Shown here piece after piece: positions 44,193-53,022 of a stretch of DNA of 64,000 bases (within the stretch, counting starts at the first letter, position 1; every line of letters begins with the position of its first letter). The stretch lies in assembly GCF_004345665.1 (NCBI RefSeq), contig NZ_SLWR01000002.1, forward strand, positions 248,001 to 312,000, in the 5' to 3' direction. The stretch is from Kribbella antiqua (GTDB taxonomy: Bacteria > Actinomycetota > Actinomycetes > Propionibacteriales > Kribbellaceae). The translations under genes were made by a program, and so were the position numbers. The notes below the pieces were generated by a model. That model did no database searches. It was not told the DNA's origin and saw only the letters and a list, made by a program, of their open reading frames with translations.

Positions 44193-44429
44193 ATGCCGAC
44201 CGATGCCCCCATGGGTTACGAACTCCGTATCGAGGGACACCTCGACCAACACTGGTCGACCTGGTTCGGCGGCCTCGCCGTCTCACTCGAGGGTGACGGC
44301 ACCACCACCCTTCGCGGCGTCGTGACGGACCAGTCGGAGCTGCACGGCCTGCTCGCCAAGGTCCGCGACCTCGGCGTCACCCTCATCTCGGTCACGCCCA
44401 TCGACGCCGCTGCCCAGCAACATCCATAG
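44193..44429 (+). CDS. Small conserved-type cytoplasmic protein, 78 residues
   Basis: ATG 44193 begins 2 bp after the membrane protein stop. The product MGYELRIEGHLDQHWSTWFG and then LHGLLAKVRDLGVTLISV resembles a group of short actinobacterial proteins of unknown function often encoded near LuxR-type regulators. No membrane segment or catalytic motif is visible. A start further upstream would overlap the previous gene and is less likely. Confidence 0.72.
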   Translation: MPTDAPMGYELRIEGHLDQHWSTWFGGLAVSLEGDGTTTLRGVVTDQSELHGLLAKVRDLGVTLISVTPIDAAAQQHP

Positions 44430-44534
44430 ATCCCACAGTCACCACGCCCTCACTGGCAACCGGGTTCAGACGCTGACAACCAGGCGTGCGGTTCACGGCT
44501 TGAGCGGATGTAGAACCCCAGCCGGCAGGGCGCC

Positions 44535-44948
44535 TCACGCAATCGGGAGCGGAGCGGCGTGCGACCGGAGGATCAGGTGCAGGGAACTGTGGATGGCCAG
44601 CCCTCCGAGTGCGCCGAGGGCGCGGAACGTCAGCGCGACGTCCACGATCGTCGGTACGGCGAAGCGCACCCTGAAGCCACCCTCCTGACGCGGCTCGCCG
44701 GTCAGCTCGTGCACCGGGAGATCCAACTCGACCCCCGGCACCTGGGCGCCCTCGATGACCAGCGGACCCGTCACGTAACCGGTGTTGACGATCGGGAACT
44801 CGATCGTGTGCCAGTCACCGGTGGTCAGGCTCTCCACCCGGCTCCCGGTCCGGGCGACGTTCACCCGTGCCTCCGGATTGATCGTGACCGAGATCGGTGC
44901 CGTGGTGTCGACGGGGCCGCAACAGCCGGCCGGTTCGCCGTGAACCAT
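44535..44948 (-). CDS. Small beta-rich protein downstream of the CehA-like gene
   Basis: A 137-residue protein starting MVHGEPAGCCGPVDTTAPIS. Predicted strands such as ISVTINPEARVNVA, WHTIEFPIVNTGYVTGPLV and GGFRVRFAVPTIVDVALTF suggest an immunoglobulin- or C2-like sandwich. It has no signal peptide. The ATG overlaps the stop of the CehA-like gene by one base (TGATG), so the proteins are probably made together and may act together. I do not recognise the family. Confidence 0.7.
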   Translation of the reverse strand: MVHGEPAGCCGPVDTTAPISVTINPEARVNVARTGSRVESLTTGDWHTIEFPIVNTGYVTGPLVIEGAQVPGVELDLPVHELTGEPRQEGGFRVRFAVPTIVDVALTFRALGALGGLAIHSSLHLILRSHAAPLPIA

Positions 44949-47245
44949 CAGTCCACCTCACATTCGTCGCGCCGGACCCGGTAGCTGGCTTGCGCGGCGT
45001 CGTACGCTTCCCGCGCCGCCGATCGCTCGGTCTCGCGGATGAAGCCGGACTTCGCCTGCCACAGCGCGTCGACCGAGTCGTGCAGCCACTGTGCGCTGCG
45101 ACGCGACGCCCGGATCGGCTGCCCGCCGATCTCGACGAAGATCGGCTGGGTGTGGACACTGCGCAGGATTCGCAGCGCGATCCAGGACGAACGCTCCAGG
45201 TCCAGGTCGAACTCGATGGCCTGCTCGTTGCCGTCCGCAAGCAATTCCTGAGATCCGGCCGGTACGCCGTTCACCAGGACCTCGACGAGCACATTGCGGG
45301 ACCGGCCGATCCGCGAGCGCTCGAGATGCCAGCCGACAGGTGCGTTGTACACCGGGCGGCCCGGCCCTGGTGGCGCAGGTGGCTGTTCGGGCAACCAGGC
45401 CGCGATCGTCGCAGTCACCCGGACCGGTCCCGGCGCGTCGACCGCGAGCTCCCGGCCGGTGTCGCCGTCGACGGCGAAGTCGTACACGTGGCTGCGGCCG
45501 TCGCCGAAGTACGACGCACCCTCCTTCAGCCCGTCGAGCCACGCCTCCAACGCCTGCTCGCCCTGCGGCGGCTCAGGCAGCCGAACGTACGTGCGCCCGA
45601 CGCCCGGACCGTCGTCGTAGATGCAGGGATAGTCGGTCTCGCCGAGCATCAGGGTGCGGTAGCCGACGTTCAGCAGGTGGTACCAGATGTTGAGCTCGGC
45701 GGCGGGAGCGAACTCGGCACCGCACTGGAAGTCGGCGGCGCCGAGCGGCACATCGACGATGATCTCGTTGGAGCCGATCGACTGGAACCCCGGGATGACG
45801 TAGTTCGGCAGCTCCTCCGTGCCGACCGACAGGCCGAGACCGCAGTGCGCGTACCCGACCAGCGCGTTCTGCGCATGGCCCCAGCGCATGACCGGCAGGT
45901 TCCACGACGGCCAGTCCTCGATCAGCTGGGTGCCGGGGTAGTCCTGGTCGGTGAGCCCGAGCAGGATGACGTGACCGGAATGGCTGGACGGGAAACCTGA
46001 CACCTCGAGGTCGTACCGGAGCAGGCTCTGGCTGTCGCGGTCGGTGTCCTGCGGATCCCACGTCATGCCTTGGGCCCGCTGCATGGCGGGGTACTCCAGC
46101 TCGGCGCGCGGGCTGATCGACGAGCCGCTGAAGAACTGCTTCTGGTGGTAGTAGCACGGCCCCCAGGTGAGCACGCTGCCCATCCAGAGCCCTTCGCCGC
46201 GAACGTGCCGGATCATCGTCTCCGGAGTGACACCCTCGGACGGCACGCTGTAGTGCGAGCAGCCGCCGGCGTGGATGTGCGGGTCACCCGAGTAGTAGCC
46301 ACGAGCGGCCGGATCGGCCCAGCGATCGAGCTCGATCGTCACCGCCTCGACGTCGGCCGACAGGTCGACCTCGACACGGACCTCGCGATACTCCGGTCCG
46401 CGGCGGGCGGAGATCTCGTACTGACCGGCCGGCAGCGTGATCACCTCGCCGGTCGCCCGGTAGACGTGTTCGTGGAAGAACATGTCCGGCGCCAGCCGCA
46501 TCGCCTTCGACGGGTACGCCCGACGCTGGGAATCCAGGACGGTCAGCGCCGCCACGGTACTGCTGCCGTCGGGCTCCCGGACGTCGAACCGGATGTCGCG
46601 GGCGGGCAGACAATCGAAGTCGAATCGAGCGCCGTACTGACGGCTCTCGAAGTTCGTCCGCTGCCAGGCCTTCGCGCCCGAGGACCGGGTCAGGCTCTCC
46701 GTCGCCTCCTCCACCGCGAGGAGGAACGACAGCTCGCCGCTGCGGGTGCCGCCATCACGGCTGTACAGGCTGATGACCTTGTACTCGATATCCAGGCCGG
46801 ACACGTCGGTGGGACCGGCGAGCTTCACCTGCAGCCAACTGCTCTCGATCCGCGGTACGACGGTCAACGTGTCATGCAGCGTAATCCGCGATGCGTGGCT
46901 GTGGTGGTCGACCAGCCCGAGCACATGGTTCGACGGCGCGGACAGCTCGCCGAGCAGCCGATGCGGGTTCGCGACCCGGACCAGAAAGCTTCGCCACCCG
47001 TGCTGAACCAGTCGGGGCGGCGCGGCACCCGGCGTAGTCGCAGTCAGGCCCTGCTCGTCGATCTGGACGTCGGCAAGGACGTAGGGGCGCAGGAGTTCTT
47101 CGACTTTGGCGGACCTGACGGCGTCGGTCTGGGTGTCGTCCGCCAGCTTTGCCAGCTGGCTGGTCAGGTCGTCAGGTAGGGGTTCACCGATGTCACGGAG
47201 CTTTTCAACGGCTCGAGTCGCGGATGCCAGTAGTGGCTGGAACAC
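44948..47245 (-). CDS. CehA/McbA-family metallohydrolase (PHP-like) with large N-terminal domain
   Basis: A 765-residue protein. The C-terminal half has a PHP-type metal site beginning GYYSGDPHIHAGGCSHYSVP (about residues 325-345), with further His in VGYAHCGLGLS and the acidic GETDYPCIYDDGPGVGRTYV, as in CehA/McbA hydrolases of carbamates and phosphoesters. The N-terminal 320 residues are beta-rich and look like a carbohydrate- or protein-binding module. GTG 47245 is chosen because GAGGAGG lies four to five bases before it; a longer frame to 47839 would run antisense through the ABC permease gene. No signal peptide is seen. Substrate unknown. Confidence 0.82.
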   Translation of the reverse strand: MFQPLLASATRAVEKLRDIGEPLPDDLTSQLAKLADDTQTDAVRSAKVEELLRPYVLADVQIDEQGLTATTPGAAPPRLVQHGWRSFLVRVANPHRLLGELSAPSNHVLGLVDHHSHASRITLHDTLTVVPRIESSWLQVKLAGPTDVSGLDIEYKVISLYSRDGGTRSGELSFLLAVEEATESLTRSSGAKAWQRTNFESRQYGARFDFDCLPARDIRFDVREPDGSSTVAALTVLDSQRRAYPSKAMRLAPDMFFHEHVYRATGEVITLPAGQYEISARRGPEYREVRVEVDLSADVEAVTIELDRWADPAARGYYSGDPHIHAGGCSHYSVPSEGVTPETMIRHVRGEGLWMGSVLTWGPCYYHQKQFFSGSSISPRAELEYPAMQRAQGMTWDPQDTDRDSQSLLRYDLEVSGFPSSHSGHVILLGLTDQDYPGTQLIEDWPSWNLPVMRWGHAQNALVGYAHCGLGLSVGTEELPNYVIPGFQSIGSNEIIVDVPLGAADFQCGAEFAPAAELNIWYHLLNVGYRTLMLGETDYPCIYDDGPGVGRTYVRLPEPPQGEQALEAWLDGLKEGASYFGDGRSHVYDFAVDGDTGRELAVDAPGPVRVTATIAAWLPEQPPAPPGPGRPVYNAPVGWHLERSRIGRSRNVLVEVLVNGVPAGSQELLADGNEQAIEFDLDLERSSWIALRILRSVHTQPIFVEIGGQPIRASRRSAQWLHDSVDALWQAKSGFIRETERSAAREAYDAAQASYRVRRDECEVD

Positions 47246-47322
47246 AGGACCTCCTCGTCGTGGACCATCTTCGAGCCTAGTTCCCCCAGCTACGCCTGGC
47301 TCCCGGTTTTCGTCGGTGGGGG

Positions 47323-48123
47323 TCAGGCGGATTTGACTTCGCGGTGGAGCAGCCGCAGGAGACCGAGGGCGAGTGGCAAGAGAACCCAGATCGTCCCGCT
47401 GACCGCGAGGTGCGCCCAGTCGCCGCCCTGGAACGTCTGCTGCTCGAAGGCGGGTGCCATGGCAGTGTTGACGTCGAGCCAGGGGGCGGCGCTCTCGAGC
47501 GAGCCGACCATCGAGAAGAGCACAGTCCACGCGATCGGGATCACGTAGTACAGCACGATGGCGGCGGCGGTGTTCATCAGCAGCATGCCGAAGGCGAAGC
47601 CCTGCACGATGCCGATCAGTTGCACGGCGAAGAAGTCGCGGACGTTGGCGGCTCCGACGTTCCAGCTGCCGGCGCCGTCCATGAACGCCATCCCGGCCAG
47701 GTTGCTGAGGGCTGCGACGCCGAGTGCCACGACGACGGCGAGCAGGCCGACCAGGGTGACGGCGACCAGCTTGGCGACGGCGATGCGGATCCGGCTCGGT
47801 TCGAGCGTGAAGGTGACCAGGCCGGTGCGCTGGCTCCATTCGGCGGTGACCGCGAGGATGCCGAGCACCGGGAGCAGGATGCTCTGTGGGGTCGCGGTGG
47901 CGCCGACGAAGTTCACGAAGGTCAACTGGTCCGGATCGGCGACGAACAGGAACACCACGATGACGGCAACCGTGATGAGGCCGATGGCGGTGAGCAGCCA
48001 GAAGCCGGCCCGGGTGTCGACGAGCTTGCGCAGCTCGACTCGCAGCAGACGACTGAAGGGGACAGGTGTCACGCTCGGATCCGGTGAGACCTGGATCGGT
48101 GCTTGGTGGGTCGCGGTACTCAT
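47323..48123 (-). CDS. ABC-2 type transporter permease
   Basis: A 266-residue membrane protein with six predicted helices, for example WLLTAIGLITVAVIVVFLFV and the C-terminal VSGTIWVLLPLALGLLRLL. The N-terminal VPFSRLLRVELRKLVDTRAG is typical of ABC-2 permeases that export drugs, peptides or lipids or give immunity. Its ATG overlaps the ATPase stop by 4 bp. The pair is divergent from a two-component system at 49.2-51.0 kb, which may control it. Confidence 0.88.
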   Translation of the reverse strand: MSTATHQAPIQVSPDPSVTPVPFSRLLRVELRKLVDTRAGFWLLTAIGLITVAVIVVFLFVADPDQLTFVNFVGATATPQSILLPVLGILAVTAEWSQRTGLVTFTLEPSRIRIAVAKLVAVTLVGLLAVVVALGVAALSNLAGMAFMDGAGSWNVGAANVRDFFAVQLIGIVQGFAFGMLLMNTAAAIVLYYVIPIAWTVLFSMVGSLESAAPWLDVNTAMAPAFEQQTFQGGDWAHLAVSGTIWVLLPLALGLLRLLHREVKSA

Positions 48124-49019
48124 GCGGTGACCTTCTCTCGTGCGTCTTCGGCGGTGAGCTGCAGGAACATGTCCTCGAGTCCGGCGCCGTCAGCGCCGCG
48201 CAACTCGGTGACGACGACGCCGTGCTGCGCGGTGGCCGTGGCGATCTGCTCGCGGGTGGCGTCTACGACGTACGCGCCGTCCGGGCTGGTCTGATAGGTG
48301 TAGCCGGAGACGTCGAGGCAGCGGGCCAAGGCGTCCGGGTCCAGGGCGCGGACCAGTGTGCCCGCAGCGTTCAGCAGTTCTGCCTTGCTGCCGTCGGCAA
48401 CGATCACACCGCGGCCGATGACGACCAAGTGGTCGGCGATGACCTCGATCTCGTGCAGGAGATGCGAGGACAGCAGGACAGTCCCACCGCGATCGGCGAA
48501 GCTCTTGAGCAGCCCGCGCATCCAGTGAATGCCGGCCGGGTCCAGTCCGTTGGCGGGTTCGTCCAGGATCAGCACCTGCGGGTCGCCGAGGAGGGCGTGC
48601 GCGATGCCGAGCCGCTGCCGCATGCCCAGGGAGTAGTTGCCGACCCGGCGGTCGCCCTCGTCGCCGGACAGGCCGACGATCTGGAGCATCTCGTCCACCC
48701 GTTGGCGGCGAAGGCCCATGACGGTGGCGCCGAGGCGAAGGATCTCGCGCCCGGTCCGGCCGTTATGCTGCGCGGAGGCGTCGAGCAGGACCCCGACGTG
48801 CCGGCCCGGGTTCGGGAGTTCGGCGTACGGGACGCCGAGGATGGTGCTGCGACCCGCTGACGGCGGCGTCAGGCCGGTCATCATGCGCATCGTGGTCGAC
48901 TTGCCTGCCCCGTTGGGGCCGAGGAAGCCGGTGACGGATCCGGGCTGCGCCTGGAAGGACACCCGGTCGACGGATTGGTGTGCGCCGTAGCGCTTACTGA
49001 GTTCTTCGACTGTGATCAT
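48120..49019 (-). CDS. ABC transporter ATP-binding protein (drug/antibiotic export type)
   Basis: A 299-residue ATPase. Walker A is GFLGPNGAGKSTTMRM, the signature is YSLGMRQRLGIAHALLGDPQ and Walker B is VLILDEPANGLDPAG. The C-terminal 80 residues are the regulatory extension seen in DrrA/CcmA-like exporters. It is coupled to the permease downstream. The start codon at 49019 faces the kinase gene across a 151-bp region with a long inverted repeat. Confidence 0.93.
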   Translation of the reverse strand: MITVEELSKRYGAHQSVDRVSFQAQPGSVTGFLGPNGAGKSTTMRMMTGLTPPSAGRSTILGVPYAELPNPGRHVGVLLDASAQHNGRTGREILRLGATVMGLRRQRVDEMLQIVGLSGDEGDRRVGNYSLGMRQRLGIAHALLGDPQVLILDEPANGLDPAGIHWMRGLLKSFADRGGTVLLSSHLLHEIEVIADHLVVIGRGVIVADGSKAELLNAAGTLVRALDPDALARCLDVSGYTYQTSPDGAYVVDATREQIATATAQHGVVVTELRGADGAGLEDMFLQLTAEDAREKVTA

Positions 49020-49098
49020 GAGGTCGAGCCTGGCCCCGTTCGCAGTCCCGGCACATCGGCCGCAGTGCTAGGTCCCGAAACCCCGGGATAGACCTGCA

Positions 49099-49169
49099 TA
49101 GCCCACGGTAGGGGGACCGCCGGCCCGCGGCCCCTGCCCTGAAGCAACTGCCTCCCGTACCGTGGGCTA
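49099..49169. promoter_or_regulatory. 12-bp perfect inverted repeat flanking the divergent promoter region
   Basis: TAGCCCACGGTA (49099-49110) and TACCGTGGGCTA (49158-49169) are exact reverse complements 47 bp apart. The right arm ends one base before the kinase GTG at 49171. The arms could be paired operator half-sites for the response regulator, or fold into a long leader hairpin that hides the kinase start. Confidence 0.6.
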
Positions 49170-49170
49170 G

Positions 49171-50340
49171 GTGGACGCCATCCAACCCGCGCCACCACCT
49201 CCGCTGAGCCACTGGCAGTCGACGTGGCGCTACCTCTTCGCCATCGTCTCCGGCGCTGGTTTCTGGGTGACGAGCTACTACAACACCTACGCCGGGGAGA
49301 TCCACGCACTCTGGGCCATCGATCTCCTGCTCGGAGCCGTCGGCGTGGTTCTGATGCGCTGGAGACGCCGTCATCCACTGATCGTGGCCCTGATCGTCAA
49401 CGTCCTCGGATCCTTTTCCACGGCCGCATCGGGGGCCGTGGTCGTCACCACCGTGTCCCTGGCCACTCGACGGCGGTGGCGCGAGATCGTGCCGGTCGCG
49501 GTGGTGGGCTTCGTCGCCTCTGTCGTCTTCTTCGAGACCCACCCCGGTGCCGAGGACTCGTTGCTCTTCTCGCTCTTGTTCACGGTCGTCTTCGTGAGCG
49601 CCGTGATCGCCCCCGGCATGTACATCGGCGCCCGCCGCGACCTGCTGGCCACGCTGCGGGAACGAGCGGACCGCGCCGAACGCGAGCAGAGCCTGCGGGT
49701 CGGACAGGCGCAGGCCACGGAGCGGGCCCGGATCGCCCGTGAAATGCACGACGCACTGGCACATCGCCTGTCGCTGGTGGCATTGCATGCGGGTGCACTG
49801 GAGTACTGCCGGAGTCTCAGCGACGCCGAGGTAGCCAAAGCCGCCGCGATCACCCGGCAGAGCGCCCACCTCGCTCTGCAGGACCTGCACCAGATCCTCG
49901 GCGTACTGCGCACACTCGAAACCGACGCACCACCAGAGCGTCCGCAACCGACGCTGGCCGACCTTCCGGCGCTGGTCCTGGAAGCCGTGGGATCAGGTAC
50001 GAAAGTCCGGTTGCACAACCAGGTCGACAATCTGGCGGAGCCGCCCGACGCGGTCGGACGCGGCGCCTACCGGATGATCCAGGAGAGCCTGACGAATGCT
50101 CGCAAACACGCACCGGACACCGCTGTCGACGTCACGCTCAGCGGTCGGCCGGGCGGGCAGCTGATGCTCGAGGTACGGAACCCGCTGCGGCTCGGCTCCG
50201 CCGGGGTGAGCGCGACGCCCGGCTCGGGTCTCGGGCTGCTCGGACTGACCGAGCGCGCTGAGCTGATCGGTGGCCGCCTCGAGCACATGAGGTCCGACGG
50301 AGACTTCGTGGTCCGCGCCTGGCTGCCGTGGCCGGCATGA
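49171..50340 (+). CDS. Sensor histidine kinase (HisKA_3 type)
   Basis: A 389-residue kinase. The N-terminal 150 residues hold about five membrane helices. A cytoplasmic dimerisation helix follows with phospho-acceptor His193 in IAREMHDALAHRLSLVALHA. The ATP-binding domain has MIQESLTNARKHAPDT (N-box) and GSGLGLLGLTERAELIGG (G-box). GTG 49171 lies directly after the right arm of the inverted repeat, with no clear ribosome binding site free of it. Its stop overlaps the response regulator start (ATGA). Confidence 0.92.
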   Translation: MDAIQPAPPPPLSHWQSTWRYLFAIVSGAGFWVTSYYNTYAGEIHALWAIDLLLGAVGVVLMRWRRRHPLIVALIVNVLGSFSTAASGAVVVTTVSLATRRRWREIVPVAVVGFVASVVFFETHPGAEDSLLFSLLFTVVFVSAVIAPGMYIGARRDLLATLRERADRAEREQSLRVGQAQATERARIAREMHDALAHRLSLVALHAGALEYCRSLSDAEVAKAAAITRQSAHLALQDLHQILGVLRTLETDAPPERPQPTLADLPALVLEAVGSGTKVRLHNQVDNLAEPPDAVGRGAYRMIQESLTNARKHAPDTAVDVTLSGRPGGQLMLEVRNPLRLGSAGVSATPGSGLGLLGLTERAELIGGRLEHMRSDGDFVVRAWLPWPA

Positions 50341-51011
50341 ACGACGCTGCCGGTACGTCGATCCGGGTCGTGATCATCGACGACGACGCGTTGGTGCGCG
50401 CCGCACTCGCGATGATCCTGCGGGACGACGCCGCGATCGAGCTGGCCGGTGAAGCAGACGACGGCCAGGCCGGGCTCGATCTGGTCGCGCGGGTCGGGCC
50501 CGACGTCGTACTGATGGATATCCGGATGCCACGCCTGGACGGCCTCGAGGCCCTCGCACGGCTCATGGGTCAACCAGCACCGCCCAAAGTGATCGTGCTG
50601 ACGACGTTCGACGCCGACGACTATGTGCTGCGGGCGCTCCGCGGTGGAGCCAGCGGGTTCCTCCTCAAACACACCCCGCCCGCGCAGATCGTCGAGGCGG
50701 TGCACAAAGTTGCCGCCGGCGACCACATGCTCTCCCCCAGCGTGACCGCCCAACTGATCGCCCAACTGGGTGACGACGAGCCGGAACCCCAGCGGGTCCT
50801 CCACGCGCAGTCGCTGACCGGGACCTTGACCGACCGCGAACGCGAAGTGGCCATCGCGGTCGGCGAAGGCAAGATCAACGCGCAGATCGCCGACGAGCTC
50901 TACCTGAGCATGGCCACCGTCAAGGCGCACGTCTCGCGCATCATGATGAAGCTGGAAGCCACCAACCGCGTGCAGATCGCGAACCGCGTCCACGACGCAG
51001 GCCTGCTCTGA
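50337..51011 (+). CDS. LuxR/NarL-family response regulator
   Basis: A 224-residue regulator with acidic Asp15-17, phospho-acceptor Asp61 in VVLMDIRMPRLDG and Lys in GFLLKHTPPAQ. The C-terminal helix-turn-helix is LTDREREVAIAVGEGKINAQ then LSMATVKAHVSRIMMKLEA. ATG 50337 overlaps the kinase stop as ATGA; a GTG nine bases upstream is possible but less likely. The divergent ABC exporter operon is the probable target. Confidence 0.93.
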   Translation: MNDAAGTSIRVVIIDDDALVRAALAMILRDDAAIELAGEADDGQAGLDLVARVGPDVVLMDIRMPRLDGLEALARLMGQPAPPKVIVLTTFDADDYVLRALRGGASGFLLKHTPPAQIVEAVHKVAAGDHMLSPSVTAQLIAQLGDDEPEPQRVLHAQSLTGTLTDREREVAIAVGEGKINAQIADELYLSMATVKAHVSRIMMKLEATNRVQIANRVHDAGLL

Positions 51012-51048
51012 GCTGTACGGTGCCTTCGCCGCGGCTCCTCGCTAGGCC

Positions 51049-51699
51049 TCAGGTGAATTTCAATCCGTTGAGCATCGTCTCGAACTCGGTGAAGAACGCC
51101 GCGACGTCACCGGCGCCTTTCTCCGCCCGTGCCCAGGCGAGCAGCGTCTTCCCGCCGACGTCGATCACCGCGATGCGCAGCGAGAGATCGGGCTGGAGTC
51201 CGAAGCACTCCTCTGCCGGGGTGTTGAGCTCCGCACACCCCAAGGCACCGTCGAGGGGGTCTGCGGCGCTGCCGGTCAACACGGTCGCGGGGTGGCCGTC
51301 AACGGTTGTCGCCACCTCGTCCGCATACGTCGCCCCGTACGCGGTCAGTCCCCGAAGGTAGGCCAGGTAGTCCTGGGGCGGGGCTACCGGCCTGAGTTGC
51401 TTCGGCTTGTACAGGTTGACGGGCAGCACGAATCGGACCTTGTTGTTCTCGGCGAGATTCGAGTCCCAGCTCAGCAGCGTGGCGTTGTCCGGATTCGCCG
51501 CGATCTTGAGGTCTTCCGGCAGCGTGACCGTCAGCGCTATCGAGAAGGCCTTGCTCGCATACATCCGTGCACCGACGGTGGTGGTCGGGGGCGGAGTCGT
51601 CGGCGAGTCGCCGCTGCAGGCTGAGGACGCGAGTACCAAGAGCGAAGTGGCAAGGATCGCAGCCCTCCGGCGGATTGAAGCGGGTGTGAATGCTGACAT
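51049..51699 (-). CDS. Lipoprotein of unknown function
   Basis: A 216-residue secreted protein. The basic N-terminus, hydrophobic segment and lipobox SSAC (Cys28) indicate lipid anchoring. A Pro/Thr-rich linker (TTPPPTTTV) precedes a globular domain with FSIALTVTLPEDLKIAANP, VDGHPATVLTGSA and FTEFETMLNGLKF, a layout seen in actinomycete LpqN/LpqT-like lipoproteins. No catalytic motif is visible. Its stop lies 37 bp from the convergent response-regulator stop. Confidence 0.82.
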   Translation of the reverse strand: MSAFTPASIRRRAAILATSLLVLASSACSGDSPTTPPPTTTVGARMYASKAFSIALTVTLPEDLKIAANPDNATLLSWDSNLAENNKVRFVLPVNLYKPKQLRPVAPPQDYLAYLRGLTAYGATYADEVATTVDGHPATVLTGSAADPLDGALGCAELNTPAEECFGLQPDLSLRIAVIDVGGKTLLAWARAEKGAGDVAAFFTEFETMLNGLKFT

Positions 51700-51863
51700 C
51701 TCGGCCCCCTAGCCAGGGGGAATCTGAACAAGCGATTGCCCGCCCCCTTGTGAATCCGCCCCGCCCTCGACCCTGCGCCCTCGATGCCCACATCGCAAGG
51801 TCGGGGCGTCACGCATTTCGCCAGCCCGGTCGGGGCAGTGAGGTGTACCTCGCCTTCGCTGCG

Positions 51864-52658
51864 TCAGTGAGCGGGTCGTTGGTGGTGGGTGAGGCCCCGG
51901 ACGCCGCGGACGGGGGCCTCCAGCATGTAGATCGCGGAGCGGATCGCCGAAGAGTGCCACACGTTGCGCCACCTCGACCATTGGCGTCTCCTGTCCACGC
52001 AGACGACCTTGGTGTCGACAGCTGCTCCCGGATGACCGAAGTGTGCTGCGACGTTGCCGAGGGTCTGGCTCCAGAATCGGTCCTCCTGGCGATGGCCGCC
52101 CATCATCAGGGCCAGTTCGAAGATCGGGTCCGAGGCGCGCATCAGGACCTGCGTCTGTACGACGGTCGCGTCGTCCTGCCGCGATGCGCTGAACGTGATC
52201 CAGCCGGCGAACATGTGACCCTGTGGGGTCATCAACGTGAACGACTCCTCGTCGGCGTACAGCACCATCACACCGGTCGACAGCTTGGTGCCGCCGGGCA
52301 TCCGCATGTTGAGGAGAGCGACGTCGCCAGGTTCGATGCCGGTGAGCGGTGCGTAGAAGTGGTTGCCCGGCGGCCAGAAGTCGCCGAAGTCCTTGCGCCA
52401 GGTGGCGATGAGATCGGCCGGCGCGACACGATCGGACGGTAGCCGCACCACGTAGGTCTTCTGCCACATCTTGCCGAACCCCTGGATCGGGCTGGTGAGC
52501 TGGCGACCGTCCACGTTGAGGTTCACGGCGCCCTCGGGCACCTGGGAGACCTTCAGCCGCGAGACCTTCTTCGCCCAGTTGGCCGCGTCGCGGGTGGCCG
52601 CGGCGGGCATGTCGTCGTTGCTGCCGGCGGGCGTGTCGTCGTTGCTGCCGTTGGTCAT
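51864..52658 (-). CDS. Conserved-type protein of unknown function, last gene of the PP2C/STAS operon
   Basis: A 264-residue cytoplasmic protein. A short polar N-terminus with two DD(T/M)PA repeats leads to a globular domain with FGKMWQKTYVVRLPSDRVAP, YAPLTGIEPGDVALLNMRMP and MLYADEESFTLMTPQGHMFA-like strands, resembling an SRPBCC/START-type cup. This is a visual impression and not a firm family call. Near the C-terminus MMGGHRQEDRFWSQTLGNVA is distinctive. It lies 13 bp after the STAS gene, so it belongs to the same operon. GTCATGGCG marks ATG 52658; a longer frame to 52847 overlaps the STAS gene and is rejected. Confidence 0.78.
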   Translation of the reverse strand: MTNGSNDDTPAGSNDDMPAAATRDAANWAKKVSRLKVSQVPEGAVNLNVDGRQLTSPIQGFGKMWQKTYVVRLPSDRVAPADLIATWRKDFGDFWPPGNHFYAPLTGIEPGDVALLNMRMPGGTKLSTGVMVLYADEESFTLMTPQGHMFAGWITFSASRQDDATVVQTQVLMRASDPIFELALMMGGHRQEDRFWSQTLGNVAAHFGHPGAAVDTKVVCVDRRRQWSRWRNVWHSSAIRSAIYMLEAPVRGVRGLTHHQRPAH

Positions 52659-52671
52659 GGCGTGCGCTCCT

Positions 52672-53022
52672 CTATGCCGCGCCGGTCGCGGCCAGCGCAT
52701 CCTGTTCGGTGTCGTGGATACCGATCGCCTCGTCGAGGCGGGTGAGCTCGAAGATCTGGCGGTAGTGCTCGGACAGGCCGTACGCCAGCAGCCGTTGCGA
52801 ACGTCGCCTGGCGCGCACCAGCAGGGTGACCAGCAGCCCGATGCCACCGCTGTTCATGTACGACAGTCCGGTGAAGTTGAGGATCACCGCCGTGATGTCG
52901 CCGGTGCTCTCGTAGGCGTTCATGAGCACCTCCTCCGACCCTGCCGTGACGTCGCCCTGGATGTCGACGACGCCGGCCGTCCCCTTCCGGCGTACGTCGA
53001 AGGTCGCTGTTGCCTCAGCCAT
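52672..53022 (-). CDS. STAS-domain anti-anti-sigma factor (copy 2)
   Basis: A 116-residue single-domain STAS protein of the SpoIIAA/RsbV type. The phosphorylatable serine is in LSYMNSGGIGLLVTLL. In partner switching the unphosphorylated form binds an anti-sigma or other switch kinase, and phosphorylation by that kinase releases it. The ATG overlaps the end of the other STAS gene by 8 bp. YESTGDITAVILNFTGL gives the usual central strand. Confidence 0.9.
   Translation of the reverse strand: MAEATATFDVRRKGTAGVVDIQGDVTAGSEEVLMNAYESTGDITAVILNFTGLSYMNSGGIGLLVTLLVRARRRSQRLLAYGLSEHYRQIFELTRLDEAIGIHDTEQDALAATGAA

Noticed and set aside
51700-51863. Possible small gene or hairpin between the lipoprotein gene and the operon end
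   Set aside because: No convincing stem, motif or ribosome binding site was found. It looks like spacer DNA.
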